Source: Trichosphaerium sp. ATCC 40318
Lineage: Eukaryota; Discosea; Flabellinia; Trichosidae
DNA length: 64,000 bases
Direction of reading: 5' to 3'
NCBI GenBank assembly: GCA_038496445.1
Contig: JALMLS010000216.1
Coordinates: forward strand, 594,144-658,143
Both the position numbers and the translations under genes were made by a program. Positions 22,659 through 33,460 of the stretch are shown here, in pieces; position 1 is the stretch's first letter, and the number at the start of each line of letters is the position of its first letter. The notes beneath the pieces were generated by a model that saw only the letters and a list, made by a program, of their open reading frames with translations, ran no database searches and was not told the origin of the DNA.

Positions 22659-24641
22659 ATGCTCAGCCGCTTGTCCACTAATTATGCTGTAAGACGCACT
22701 CGTCGTGCTAAAGGTACTTGTTGACGCTGTAGAACAGTAATTTAATCTTTTTATTGGCAGTTGTACTTGTAAATTTGGCTTACACTTTCTAGTTCAGCGC
22801 CGTTCTTATGCTCAGAAGCATAACAACCAAAAAGTAGTAGCTGTACTCTATAAGGGCGGTTCAGCAGCTCAAGAACAACCGAAATTACTAGCAGCTGCCG
22901 AAAATGAGCTAGGCCTTCGTCCATTCTTAGAGGGCCGTGGGCACTCCCTAAAGACGATGACTGATAAAGGTACTAAACATACATGAATACAAAAAATTAA
23001 AATTCTGTAAACTGGGCCTGGTTTTACATGAGAGCCACACAAGTTTTCGGATTGCGAAGACGACATTTCAAAAACTTTTTGTGAATATCACGTGACACTT
23101 TTTTTGTTGGTTTAACGTTCCTCTTGTTAAATTATATCTACTTATGTGATTAGGAGCTGCTCTTGATGCGGAGCTACCTGATACTGATATCCTTATTACA
23201 ACTCCATTTCATCCTGCTTATGTAACGGCAGAGCGTATAGCATCAGCCAAGAATCTTAAGCTAGTCGTAACAGCCGGTGTACGTGTTCACATTCTTTTAT
23301 TTTTTTTTTTGGTTATTTACGGCGTATCTTGTTTACCATACTTGGTATAGTATCTAAACCATCAAACTTGCTGTGTTGACCTTTTCGCTCGCTTTAGACA
23401 ACTTTAGCTGCTCGAACTGAGCGCTTTTGTTACAACTCGAAATAAATCCATGAATGTGTTCTTATGTTGCGGTAGGTTGGCTCTGATCACGTAGATCTCG
23501 ATGCAGCTTGTAAAGCTAATGTTACAGTCGCTGAGGTAACAGTTTAAATTTATGCTACTGTAGTTTAACGCTAAAGATTTTTTTAGGTTACTGGGTGTAA
23601 CGTTGTAAGTGTTGCTGAACACGTTGTAATGCAAATATTGGCGTTAGTCCGCAATTATATTCCTGCCTACAAGCAAGTGATAAACGGTGAATGGGATGTT
23701 GCTCAGATTGCTAAGAATGCTTACGATCTTGAAGGAAAAGTAGTTGGCACTGTTGGTACGTTGTGTTCTTTTTGGTTTTTTTCCTCTTTTTTTTTTTGCA
23801 ATGAACTTATTTTATCTAGGTGCTGGTCGTATTGGATTGCGTGTTTTGGAAAGATTGAAGCCATTTGATGTAAAGTTATTGTATAGTGACTACCAAAAAC
23901 TACCTGCTGATGTAGAGGTACATAAAGAGAAAACTTTTTTGGTTTTTGTAGTGTTCGTTTGACTAAAGAGTACTTACTGTTTTAGGCGAGCGTTGGCGCA
24001 GAATATCGTGATCTGAAACAAATGCTCTCTGAGTGTGATGTTGTTACTATTAACTGCCCGCTTACTACCGAAACTGACGAGTTTTATGATAAGAACCTTT
24101 TACAGCATATGAAAAAAGGTAAGACTTCAAATTATTATTGCAATTCTGTTGTGTTAACACTGTGTTTAAGGTGCTTGGCTTGTTAATACTGCTCGTGGAA
24201 AGATAATAAAACGCGACGATCTAGTAGAGGCGGTAAATAGTGGGCACCTTGCTGGATATGCAGGTAATGATTGCTGCTTTGCTGATTTTCCTTCTTTCGT
24301 CTATTGCGTTTTTATTGAATTTCACCTTTAGGTGACGTTTGGTACCCTCAACCGGCACCTGCTGATCATCCTTGGCGTCAAATGCCAAATCATGCTCTTA
24401 CACCTCATTATTCTGGTACTACTTTGGATGCGCAAGCGAGGTAAATTCGAAAAGACTAGTGTCTTTTTTTTTTTTTCCTTTTGCTGTTGTACTTATATGT
24501 TTTTTTCTTTCTTTTAGATATGCAGCTGGTTCAGAGGACATTATCAAAAATTTCTTAGATGATACCCCTATTAAACCGGAAGATCTTATTGTACAAGGTG
24601 GAGAGATTGTTTCTCCTTCGTACAACCGTTCTAAGGTGTAG
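22659..24641 (+). CDS. NAD-dependent formate dehydrogenase, mitochondrial
   Basis: Spliced gene for a D-2-hydroxyacid-dehydrogenase-family formate dehydrogenase (formate + NAD+ to CO2 + NADH). The start [16 protein letters not shown] followed by RRSYAQ is a strong mitochondrial presequence. FDH hallmarks are in order: [56 protein letters not shown], Rossmann [39 protein letters not shown], and [19 protein letters not shown] followed by [10 protein letters not shown] with the catalytic His. This is close to plant and fungal FDH along its whole length. Eight or more introns of about 45-90 bases; the one at 23279-23475 is longer. Stop TAG 24639-24641. Confidence 0.9.
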
Positions 24642-25075
24642 ATAAAGAGCACTTAACAAAACAAACTACTGATTTTTGAAGACCATTTTAATATCAAAAT
24701 ACAAATTATTCATTTATAAATAAATACTTAATAAATAACGAGAAAAATCGTTGTTATGTGCTTGCGTTATTGTTGAACAAGCCACAAGATCTTTGTTCGA
24801 CTTTGTGCATCCTAAATAAATCTCATGAATGCTGTGATTTCCTCCCTGAGTTAATGTAAGGATTCCTGCGCATCTGTATTACTCAAACTTAGCAACTAAG
24901 TCAATGTCTCTGGTGGCAACCTGAGCTAATATGGTCTGTTGTTTTACTATGTTTCAGTGCCACGGTTTTTGTGTGGTGTCTAACGTTGACTGGCGTTTAC
25001 TACGTTTTGCGTAATTGATTCCAAAACATCAACAAGCCTTGTCACGTGCAGGTTACCACTCAAATTATTTTTTCT
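24642..25075. other. Intergenic region
   Basis: About 430 AT-rich bases with several AATAAA-like strings just after the formate dehydrogenase stop (24710-24740), which could serve polyadenylation, and a CACGTG at 25043, 33 bases before the next ATG. Confidence 0.4.
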
Positions 25076-25930
25076 ATGCTTGGTAGTGGTCCTTATAAGA
25101 TAAAACCCTTATATTTACAGGATTTCTTCCCATCGGAGATATTAACGCATATTTTACGCTATTTAAACAGAAAACAGCGTATCAACGCCACGTCAGTTTC
25201 TCACGTGTTTAATGACATACTTCGGCGCAATATTGGGTTTGAAGTGATTAAAGTAAGAGAAGCTTTTGAGTATGATGATTGTCACTTTCTTGAAGGCAGT
25301 CCACTTCTGAAAAATACAAGAATTGATTGTTCTTGTATTGAGATGTATGATAGCAACATGGCTTGCCTTGCTGGTGTCCACACTATAGACCTTACTTTTA
25401 CAAAGGTTACAGATTCAGGCATCCTCTCATTATTACAAGAAGGAAGACACACCATTCATGATATTGGCTTGACACTCACAGACATAACAGATGTTTCATT
25501 GAAGGCACTAAAAGGTGTTCATACAATAAATGTTTATGGGTGTTCAAAGATATCTGTTGAAGGAATAAAGGCACTGAGGGATGTACACGAAATTATTATT
25601 GGTGGTCTTTCACCGAAAAATGAATGGCTTGAGCATCTTTGTAATGTTCATTCAGTCCGTATTGTTAGTGGTAGGTCACTCACAGATGATGGATTCAAGT
25701 CATTAACTAATGTAAAACGACTGCGCGCTTGTGAAAATCTAACTGATGCGGGTTTGAGGAGCTTGGTCAACCTTGAATATCTTGAACTCTGGAACAACAA
25801 CAAAGTTACAAATTCATGTTTGAAACACTTGACCTCTCTCAAACATATTAAAACTGGAAAGACCTTGCTTACAAAAGAAGCAGCTGATGCTTTGGGTATA
25901 CGTTTCGTTCTGGTAAAGGACCTACAGTAA
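25076..25930 (+). CDS. F-box / leucine-rich-repeat protein
   Basis: Single-exon gene, 284 codons from the first in-frame ATG. An F-box-like segment, LQDFFPSEILTHILRYLN, is followed by LRRs of the LAGVHTIDLTFTKVTDSG type. The repeats are more degenerate than in the related gene at 57918-59201; some lack the Asn/Cys position. Such proteins act as substrate receptors of SCF ubiquitin ligases. The GVHTI(D/N) signature is shared with the other gene, so the two are paralogues in opposite orientation. Confidence 0.7.
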   Translation: MLGSGPYKIKPLYLQDFFPSEILTHILRYLNRKQRINATSVSHVFNDILRRNIGFEVIKVREAFEYDDCHFLEGSPLLKNTRIDCSCIEMYDSNMACLAGVHTIDLTFTKVTDSGILSLLQEGRHTIHDIGLTLTDITDVSLKALKGVHTINVYGCSKISVEGIKALRDVHEIIIGGLSPKNEWLEHLCNVHSVRIVSGRSLTDDGFKSLTNVKRLRACENLTDAGLRSLVNLEYLELWNNNKVTNSCLKHLTSLKHIKTGKTLLTKEAADALGIRFVLVKDLQ

Positions 25931-26972
25931 ACACTAATAATATTGTCTGTCTCATTCAAGTTTTATTAATATTTTCAAGAAAGTGAGTTTCTAACACTGT
26001 TTGCAGCTAGCAAGAATTGACACTTCTGCCAAATAGTGTAGATATATGACAATGCTGTCCTTCATAATATGGCTAACGTACCTTAAGTAATAGCAAACTT
26101 TTCAATGTCAGTTTCGATAGCCCAGGGCAAGATGGCACTGTATTTACATACACGCCAAGCACGGTATGATCAAACATTAGTCTTCAATGAGCTAAAAACG
26201 CATTAATATGGTTCGATGGCCCACAAAGCCATCACATTACAGCTGAATGTGGTATGAATGCCTCAAACACTGTTTGGGGTATGTTTACTTCTAAAAATTT
26301 AACGTACGTGTATAACTAACTAGCGCTGACACTGGCGCCTACCCCACGCTAACAGAAGCACTCGCGCAACGTTCAAACAGAAACCAGGGATAATAACGTG
26401 AAAAACTCCCCAAAACACTATCAACGCTGCTGTAGGCTTTGTGAACGCCGCCAGGTGCCAATTTATATGTAAATAAAAAATTGCATTGTCAGTTTGTTAA
26501 ATCACGTGGTTGACAACTTGGATTTGCAAAAAAATTGCCATGACAGTGAGTGCATCATGAAAAATTGAGATTGTAGGTTCTGTCAGAAGCGTCAGATCCG
26601 TCAGATCGGGCAGAAACTGGATTTTATGAAAGTCAGTTGCTGAAATACCCAATAAAGACCCAATAATGAAGAAACGTCCTAAAAGTTCATAAATGCGTAA
26701 TCTTTATTCCAATTTAGATGTTTGGTAATACTTTTCTTCCATAAACCCGAAAATCTTTTTCAAAATTAGGTATTTTCCACTTTGTTATTTTTATTTAAAA
26801 TACATCATACACGAGTGGCAATGTATAATACTAACAGTACGTAGATGAATTAAACTACAATAGCAACCATCCATTTGTAGGGAGTTTTTGTGTTATTTAT
26901 AATTTTTTGTTTGCTAAGCTTTTGAGAGATCATAATATGCGCGTGTGAGCTTATTTAGCTAATAATTATTAG
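25931..26972. other. Intergenic region with repeat copy B
   Basis: About 1 kb. It contains the second copy of a dispersed repeat (26006-26090), a short array of GTCAGA-type units near 26580-26612, and a CACGTG at 26503. No coding stretch is convincing. The last part carries the promoter and possibly exon 1 of the next gene. Confidence 0.4.
26006..26090 (-). repeat. Dispersed repeat, copy B (inverted)
   Basis: The complement matches 11181-11290: TTAAGGTACGT, ATGAAGGACAGCATTG and GGCAGAAGTGTCA align in order, with an internal deletion. The encoded MKDSI...LHYLAEVSIL resembles the start of the ORF in copy A but soon stops. Confidence 0.55.
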
Positions 26973-28708
26973 GACGCCGTAATTATTGCGTACTTGCAAT
27001 AGTAATTGTGTTTACGCTCCTTTGCGTCCAGAAAGTACACGCAGGGGTTGAGTGCCACGATAAAACACTTTGTCAAACTTTTGATTCATGTTCTAAATCA
27101 GACGCGATGAAACGTGCTGGACATGTTTGCAGTGGGTTTCCCTACTACAATGGTGGCGCTCCGCTTCGCCCATTTCGTTATGACGACGAAAACGAGCAAT
27201 ACACATGTTTGAGCACTAATGGCTCTGCTTGTATTCTATGGAACACAAGAGAGACCTCACCAGACGAATTCGAAGTCGGTCTGGGTAACTGTACAAATTT
27301 TAACTCTAGAGGGTACTGCGAGAACTGGAGAGTAGACCAACAAGAGGTTACAAACTGTAAACGGGGTGAACGCGCAACTGGGACGACAACATTGATCAGT
27401 GCGTTTTTTTTAAAACAAAGTTGTTTTTTTGTTCGTTTTCTAAACTTGCCTAAGCCGGCGAAACAACAAGACAAGAGTGCTGTTCTACATCTTGTGATGA
27501 CTATGGGTGTATTACGATTTGTTTATCAAGGATTGAAAGAGAGTTCGCTATTTGTGAATGTAGAAAAACGCAAGATGTTACTGCAACGACTAGCGTTTGC
27601 ATAGAATGGTACGTTTCCCTATTTGGATTTTTTTTACACAAACTTTTTTTTCTTTCGCCGTTTTGGCTTAAAAACAACCTCACCACAGCCACATAAATAT
27701 ATAGCGTATTTTAGTGCTTATCTTGTCAAATACCGAACTTCTGAGCCACAAATAGTGTTTTCTTAGATTTTACAATTTGTTTTTATTATTTTGACGTTTG
27801 TGAAGGTATTGTCAAGAGACTGGCCTTGGTATTAACAGTGCAACAGAGGACGAGAATTATGTATGCCTTGAAGTAGCACCAGGTGGTTATTGTAGCAAAT
27901 GGGAGGGTAATATTGATTCATACGAAGAATTTGAAATTGCTACATGTTCTTGCGCTTCTGGAAGCTCTGGAAGCTCCTGTAGTTCCTGGAGCTGTTTCGA
28001 AAGAGGTGTTCATTACCAGAGACCAAATCTAGGGTGGATTGCCTATGGATTGCTTGTTGGACCAACTGTTCTTTGGACTTGTTATCTTCTACTCTTTGCG
28101 TATCTTGGAAGTTCCACAAATATTTACCTTGGTCTTGCCGTCCATTCTTGTATTATCATTATAATGGTGTTTACTGTATACTACGTCACTGTGATGTTCT
28201 CTGGTTTTATAGGATTTCTTGCTGCCTGTACGTGTACTTCTTTCTTCGATATTTTTTTTTGACATCATTTCAAAAAACCATACCTCGTCGTTGCTGTTAC
28301 TTATTCTATTTTTCTCCTTTAGGTATTCCTGTTATGATAATACACATTATTACTGATGTAATCCTATCATTTTACGGTCTTAATACAATGGGTCGTGTCG
28401 CATATACTGCCTGGGACGGGCTCTCTGGTGTTTTCAAAGGGTTTTCAATGCCAAAAAAAACTAAACCAAGTCCTAGTGCGCCTGCAGGTAAGCCATTGAA
28501 AAAGATCGAACGAGATGTGAGCGAATCGTCAACAGACAGTTCTACCCATGAAGCAAGCTCAATTGGAGATTCGGATTCCTTTACCGACGAGTCTTACGAT
28601 GTAAATGAAGAGCAAGAACTTGCTAAGAAGAATGGAAATGAACAAGCATTGGCAATGGCAAATGAAAATGAAGAGCCTGGAATTGATGCCGACAGTCCTT
28701 ATGCTTAA
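26973..28708 (+). CDS. Cys-rich receptor-like multipass membrane protein
   Basis: Spliced gene with an unresolved start: the exon from 26973 reads VLAIVIVFTLLCVQKVHA, a signal-peptide core, but no ATG is in frame; a short first exon near 26939 is likely. The exterior part has two or more Cys-rich modules, for example CHDKTLCQTFDSCSK, ACILWN, GYCENW and ECCSTSCDDYGCITIC, then a module ending GYCSKWEGN and CSCASGSSGSSCSSWSC. Then come about four hydrophobic helices (about 28060-28370, with one intron). The cytoplasmic tail is acidic and Ser-rich (ESSTDSSTHEASSIGDSDS), with many possible phosphorylation sites. Stop TAA 28706-28708. The two ...YC(E/S)KW... modules look like an internal duplication. 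The family is not recognised. Confidence 0.6.
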
Positions 28709-29317
28709 ACAGAAGTTGAAGGCCTTCTATTTACCATCCATAACAACAAAACTGTAGAGGGACAAAGGGAAGGGAATATTCCTGTAATCCTTGCATCTAA
28801 AAACCCGTAGATTGTAAATTAAACAAAAAAACAGACAAACAAGTTTGATTGTTTTTACAAGTATACTTGCTTTTTTTTTTGGCTTGAAAAGCGAACACGT
28901 TCAATAGTGTCGCAAGAACAAAGAACGAAGTGATAGTGCGCTGTGATAAGGACTATTTACTAAGTACCTCTCGAAATTTTTTTGGAAGTAAGGCATACCA
29001 TCCTGTTTTTGCTTTTCTTACAAAGCAATTCGAATTGCACCTCCTTTTATGTGCGCGGCGTCTAATAAGCGTTCTGCATCTACATGAAGGGCTGTTCAGA
29101 TGTATACAGGTTCTTGAATGAGACAGACAATGTTTGCACTACATTTCGCGCAAAGTAGTGCTAACCTAATATCACGTGATTTGAAGTTTAGACTGAATTT
29201 TCTCTGGACAAAGTGGAAATAACTAAACTCATATCTTCTACTATTATTTGACAGTAAATTCCTTTACAGGGTTACTGATGCTGTTAAACAACAGTTAATT
29301 TTCCTACAATTTTTGAC
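28709..29317. other. Intergenic region
   Basis: About 600 bases. A CACGTG inside ATCACGTGAT at 29172-29181 is the only structure I noted. A 63-codon open frame at 28930 has no ATG and no protein-like features. Confidence 0.4.
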
Positions 29318-29417
29318 ACAAACCCAGTTCAGCTAACGCCAGGTTTGGTTTCAAAGAACGTGGTTAGGAAACTGTGAGCGCGTAGGGTATTGCCTTTTAA
29401 TTTAATAGCATCGTACA

Positions 29418-31252
29418 ATGAGCAACAAAGCTCATAATAAGGGCGTAAAAGTAACTACAACACCGAAACCAGGCACCAGAAAAAAGTCAAACAAACAATC
29501 AAAGACTTTGGTATTTTGGAAATTTGGAGTACCCAGCACCGTAAATTGATAATTAATCTTGTATACGTTATGATCTTGACATTGATTTTATCAAATAATG
29601 AAAGAATTTTGAACAGCTGGGAAGAAAAGACTGAGTGTATGTACAATACCACAGCAACGTATGTGTGAATTAATTTGAAAGTACTCTTACATATCTCTAG
29701 TGAGATCATGGAGGCTCTAGATAGCCTCAACTCAAGAATGACAACGAGACTAGTGCATATACAAACATTGGACTTCAAAGATATAGCATATGAGATTGAA
29801 GATGGACTTGGTACTCTTTCGTTTTAACCCCTGCTGTTATAACAAGTGTACTATCTTACAATTATGATTAGGTGGCTTCTTCGAAGTATATCGAGAGGCT
29901 TCAGCCCCGGTCCGCGGGTTGTTTGATCTTGACAACTTTTTCGAGAATCTGCTACAAACTGATAGCACTGGGTCTGTCCAGCGGTTCCAGGGTATATCAG
30001 TTGACATTTCAGAAATGAAAAGAGTACGACCTGTTAGAATTTTATCAAAACTCATGCCGATAAACACGTGATTTGCTGTTAACAGTCTATTTATAGGTTC
30101 TAGACAAATTGCGTGAAAGATTTCTACAGCTTCGTACTCTTATTTCTACCTTAAGACGATTCCAGATAGGTAAATAGCAGAACCTCTTCAACTTCTGTTT
30201 GCTTAGATAATAATAGGCGCAGTTATATTGTCTTGGTTGAGGCTTTCATATGCAAACGTGAAGTTTGTTTATGGTAAAAAAAAGAGAAAAATAAAATCAA
30301 GATCTCCATTTAAAGTCAGCTAGTAAGTACTCCGCATTGTTTAACGTAGCATTGATTAACGATATCTACTAGTCTTGGTATCCGTAGATTTGCCAAAAAG
30401 GGAATATTCTCTCTGGGATACATTCTTTTTATTATAGCTGCACTTGTTCTTGCTGTTGAGTTCTACAACTTTAACAGAGCAATTTTAGCATCTTCAGGTA
30501 CATAGACAACGGAACAGTTCCAATTTAAACACAATTAACACTATTATAGGAGGAACTATAACGTATTCAGCTGGGGTTACTTCAAATGTCACAATAGACT
30601 CTAAAGAGCTTCCAGGCTTGTGGACAAAACTGTTACAAATTACAGAACCATTTGGCGTTAGTGGTAACATGACATTCAACAACTGTCATACAGGTATCTC
30701 TTTCTGTTCTAACTTAGTAGTTTGTATTTATAACACTTCTTGCAATAGACCCTGGACCATTTCTTTGGACAGACGAGACTTTGATGTGGGTTAACTTTGG
30801 CATGATGATATTCTTACTCGGAGTATACAGCTTGTTGCCAACGATTGCTCTTTGGATTAAACCTCTAAAGAGAGCAATCTTTCAATTCAATCAAGTGTTT
30901 TGGGTAAGAGATAAGAACACGTGGTTAGCCAATGGATATGTCAATTCGTGTTGTAAACCAGATACAGAGCTTGACACTGAGATGTAAGTATTTGTCTTTC
31001 TCATAACTGATAGCCTTTTGCAATTAAAAACAAAACACTTCGCAAATACCTACTTAAATTCTAATTTTTCTTTCGTAAAGGATGGACCACATTGCAACAA
31101 CGTGCTTTAAACAAATGCGTAAAGGGTCAAGGCATAACAACCCAGCTCGTGAAGTTGCGTATTTGTACGATATTAGAGATAAATTAGCAGAAATGTGTCA
31201 GAGAAGAAGAGACGAACTACAAGGAGAAATTAACACAGTGGAAATGACATGA
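29418..31252 (+). pseudogene. Membrane protein copy 1, probably 5'-disrupted
   Basis: First exon MSNKAHNKGVKVTTTPKPG...FGVPST then hits TGA, because 73 bases present in the other copy (between two CGT triplets) are missing, shifting the frame. The missing part encodes the end of exon 1 before the first membrane segment (LVYVMILTLILSN). Everything downstream is open: LDSLNSR, the variable cassette, VLDKLRERFLQLRTLISTLR, a TM segment FSLGYILFIIAALVLAVEFYN, an extracellular part with N-x-T/S sites, a TM WVNFGMMIFLLGVYSLLPTIA, and a tail KQMRKGSRHNNPAREVAYLY ending EINTVEMT. A downstream ATG (29570) could still start a shorter protein, so a functional truncated form is possible. Family not recognised. 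Confidence 0.6.
29871..29970 (+). other. Divergent cassette in copy 1
   Basis: Encodes about 33 residues (GGFFEVYREASAPVRG...). It lies between blocks (EIEDGLG and STGSV) that are nearly the same in both copies, but itself aligns only loosely with the counterpart at 53592-53692. Part of it is GC-rich (GCCCCGGTCCGCGGG), unlike its surroundings. Confidence 0.6.
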
Positions 31253-31539
31253 TAGTGTATTAATAAAAAACAATAGTAGCAAGTCTAAACAAAGAAACCT
31301 ACCTTTACAACAATAAGGCTTACGGTTAAAGGTGAAAAGAAGAGGGTTGAGTTGCGAAAGAGATAGATTTTGTGGCAGATTTTGCAATGCCATTGCTTGG
31401 CGTGTAAGTTAACAGTAAAAGGTTAACCCAAGCTAATTTCAAGTATAACTACTGCTACGCCAGCTACACAGTGCATTCGCCCAGTTAACTCTTTTTGCTT
31501 GCATTTGATTTATGAAAACGTGAAAGAATATCGTTGATC

Positions 31540-31672
31540 ACGAGATGGTCTCATCAAACAGGGACCAAGGTCATCGACTGTGAGTATCTTTGCAAGCGGT
31601 ACCAATGCTGGTAAATGGAGATACGACATGTGTGAAAAAGAAGGTGTCGCAGGCAGTTGTTTGTAACGCTCT
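31540..31672 (+). pseudogene. C-type lectin exon relic
   Basis: Matches the second exon of the lectin domains at 49.3-50.9 kb, read here on the plus strand: GTGAGTATCTTTGCAAG, GCTGGTAAATGGAGATAC and CAGTTGTTTGTAACGCTC are all recognisable. About 30 bases are missing after CGAGATGG, and the frame is broken, with early stops. It lies just 3' of membrane-protein copy 1, as the intact lectin gene lies 3' of copy 2. Confidence 0.75.
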
Positions 31673-31792
31673 TGAAACAAATACGTCTCAAAACAACTCA
31701 TTTGCTCTAAACTCAAACTTAATTTTACTACATCTCGCTATCTTAACCTCTTTTATTAATTTACTATCATTGATAGACAACAAACATATTTA

Positions 31793-32978
31793 CTAGTCTA
31801 TCAATGGTGGATCAGACATCTTTCCGTTTTCTTTATAGCACTTAAGTTTAATCTGACCATTCTCATACCACTCAGTATAAGAACCTGATTCTTTACCATT
31901 CTTCCAATGTGTAACAAACTGTATTTGTCCATTTGTAAAATACCCTTTCCATTCACCATGATTAACTCCCTCTATCATATATCCATGATACTTTAACTCA
32001 CCAGTCGGATACCACATGAATAACTCACCATCACACTTATCATTCTTTCTAGCATGCTTTCTTTGAATTTGACCATTCTCATAAAAATCCCTATAAGGTC
32101 CTTCAGACATACCTTCCTTAAACGTACTATGTTGCCTTAAATTACCATTAGGATGCCAGTCCATATACTCACCATGTTTTTTACCATGTTTAAAATAACA
32201 ACGGATATTAAGAGTTCCATCATCATACCATTCTTTGACTTCTCCATGTTGCTTTCCTTCTTTAAAATTACTCACAAAATGCAAGTTACCATTCTTAAAC
32301 CAACCATGCCATTGGCCTACTTGCTTACCACCCTCCATATAACCAATATACTGATACTGACCATTATCATACCACATTTTAACCTCACCTGATGCTAGGT
32401 CATCAACACGTTTATGCAAACGTTGCAATTGACCATTTTCATGAAAATCCTTATACCATCCATAAGTTTTACTATTTTTCATAAAACAATGCTGTTTCAT
32501 GTTCCCATTATCATACCACTCTTTATACTCTCCTTCAACTAACCCCTCACTAAAAAAGCAATGAACCCATTTAACTCCACTATCAAACCACTTGTGACTC
32601 TCTCCACATAAGCAATTGTTAACCATGAACCCCTCAGTGCGAAGTACGCCGTTTTTATAGTACTCCTTGTACTCCCCATCGAACTTTCCGTACTTCTTTG
32701 TAGACTCGATTTTTATCTTGCCGTTGTCGTAATACTCTTTGTAAGGACCGTGGAACCTTCCGTATCTCCTGTTGCACTCAACAGAGATGTTCCCGTTCTT
32801 GTGGTACCTTTTTACTGGTCCTGAAAGAGGACGTTAGTAAATGTTAGTTTAAGGAGTTCGTACCGTTTAATAGTAGCTTACGTATCGATATTAAGCCATA
32901 AATAGGCCAAAATACGACGTTTAGGGTGTTTGTAAGTGTTTTACGTAAAAAATTATAGACACTTAAAAAGATTGACAT
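31793..32978 (-). CDS. MORN_2-repeat (YwqK-like) protein
   Basis: Two-exon gene. The long exon runs upstream past the ATG at 32626 without a stop to an acceptor near 32822 (TTTCAG). Joining to an upstream exon (donor CG|GTACGAAC) reaches ATG 32976-32978 in frame. The N-terminus MSIFLSVYNFLRKTLTNTLN, followed by VVFWPIYGLIS, is hydrophobic and may anchor the protein. Then about 13 repeats of roughly 23 residues follow, each with a W/Y-x-x-NG core (WYDNGNM, FHENGQL, WFKNGNL, WHPNGNL, WYPTGEL and so on), the MORN_2 pattern. MORN_2 proteins form extended beta-sheets; function differs widely. In bacteria the family is often annotated as YwqK antitoxin, but nothing here shows such a role. Stop TAG 31793-31795. 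Confidence 0.75.
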
Positions 32979-33460
32979 GACGCCTCTAAATCAGTGTCAA
33001 AAGGGGTTTTGAGTGTAAAACCGCTATTTAGTGCTAAAATGCCAAATAAATTAAACGGCCGATGAAATATACGCGCTCGTACCAAAATATAACTCCTACG
33101 AGCGTTAAATGTGTTTTAGCTCCAAAGAGTTTAACCTTCTCCTTTTTGCAAACAAAAGCTACCGAATATCGTAGAATATCTTAATAGCCGCGTTGAGGCG
33201 TGAGTTTAGCAAGGTGGACAAATGTCATTTTCGTCAAGAAAAGTAGTCTCCTAATAGTTTTCCTTCCTCCATCGTAGCGACCACTAAGGGCGTCCGAAAC
33301 TGCAATTGATATGAAAACACTTTTGTAGCCATTGTTATTGTCCATTAGAAGTCAGTTTTAAGACGAGAAAACTTGTATTTATGGACAAAAGGTCTTTTCC
33401 TTTACTTTTTTTTTTGTAATGTACAAGGTATTTATAAAACAGTGTTAATTCCGAAGCATC
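32979..33460. other. Intergenic region
   Basis: About 480 bases between the MORN_2 gene start and the kinesin gene end. I see no coding stretch or repeat. Confidence 0.4.

Larger units (their letters stand above)
29318..31280 (+). repeat. Segmental duplication, copy 1
   Basis: This block is repeated in inverted orientation at 52253-54350. Similarity begins upstream of the gene at CCCAGTTCAGCTAACGCC, runs through exons and most introns, and ends past the stop near TTAATAAAAA. By eye, identity is high over most of the length, broken by a 73-base deletion here and a divergent cassette of about 100 bases. Confidence 0.75.

Noticed and set aside
30001-30070. Stop after KLMPINT in both membrane-protein copies as the true end of a short gene
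   Set aside because: A GTACGA donor upstream and TTTATAG acceptor give an in-frame join to VLDKLRERF in both copies, so this stop lies in an intron.
32153-32392. Plus-strand open frame opposite the MORN_2 gene
   Set aside because: Shadow of the regular repeat on the minus strand.
31793-32978. Calling the MORN_2 protein an antitoxin because of YwqK similarity
   Set aside because: The name comes from bacterial annotation; no toxin partner or other evidence exists here.
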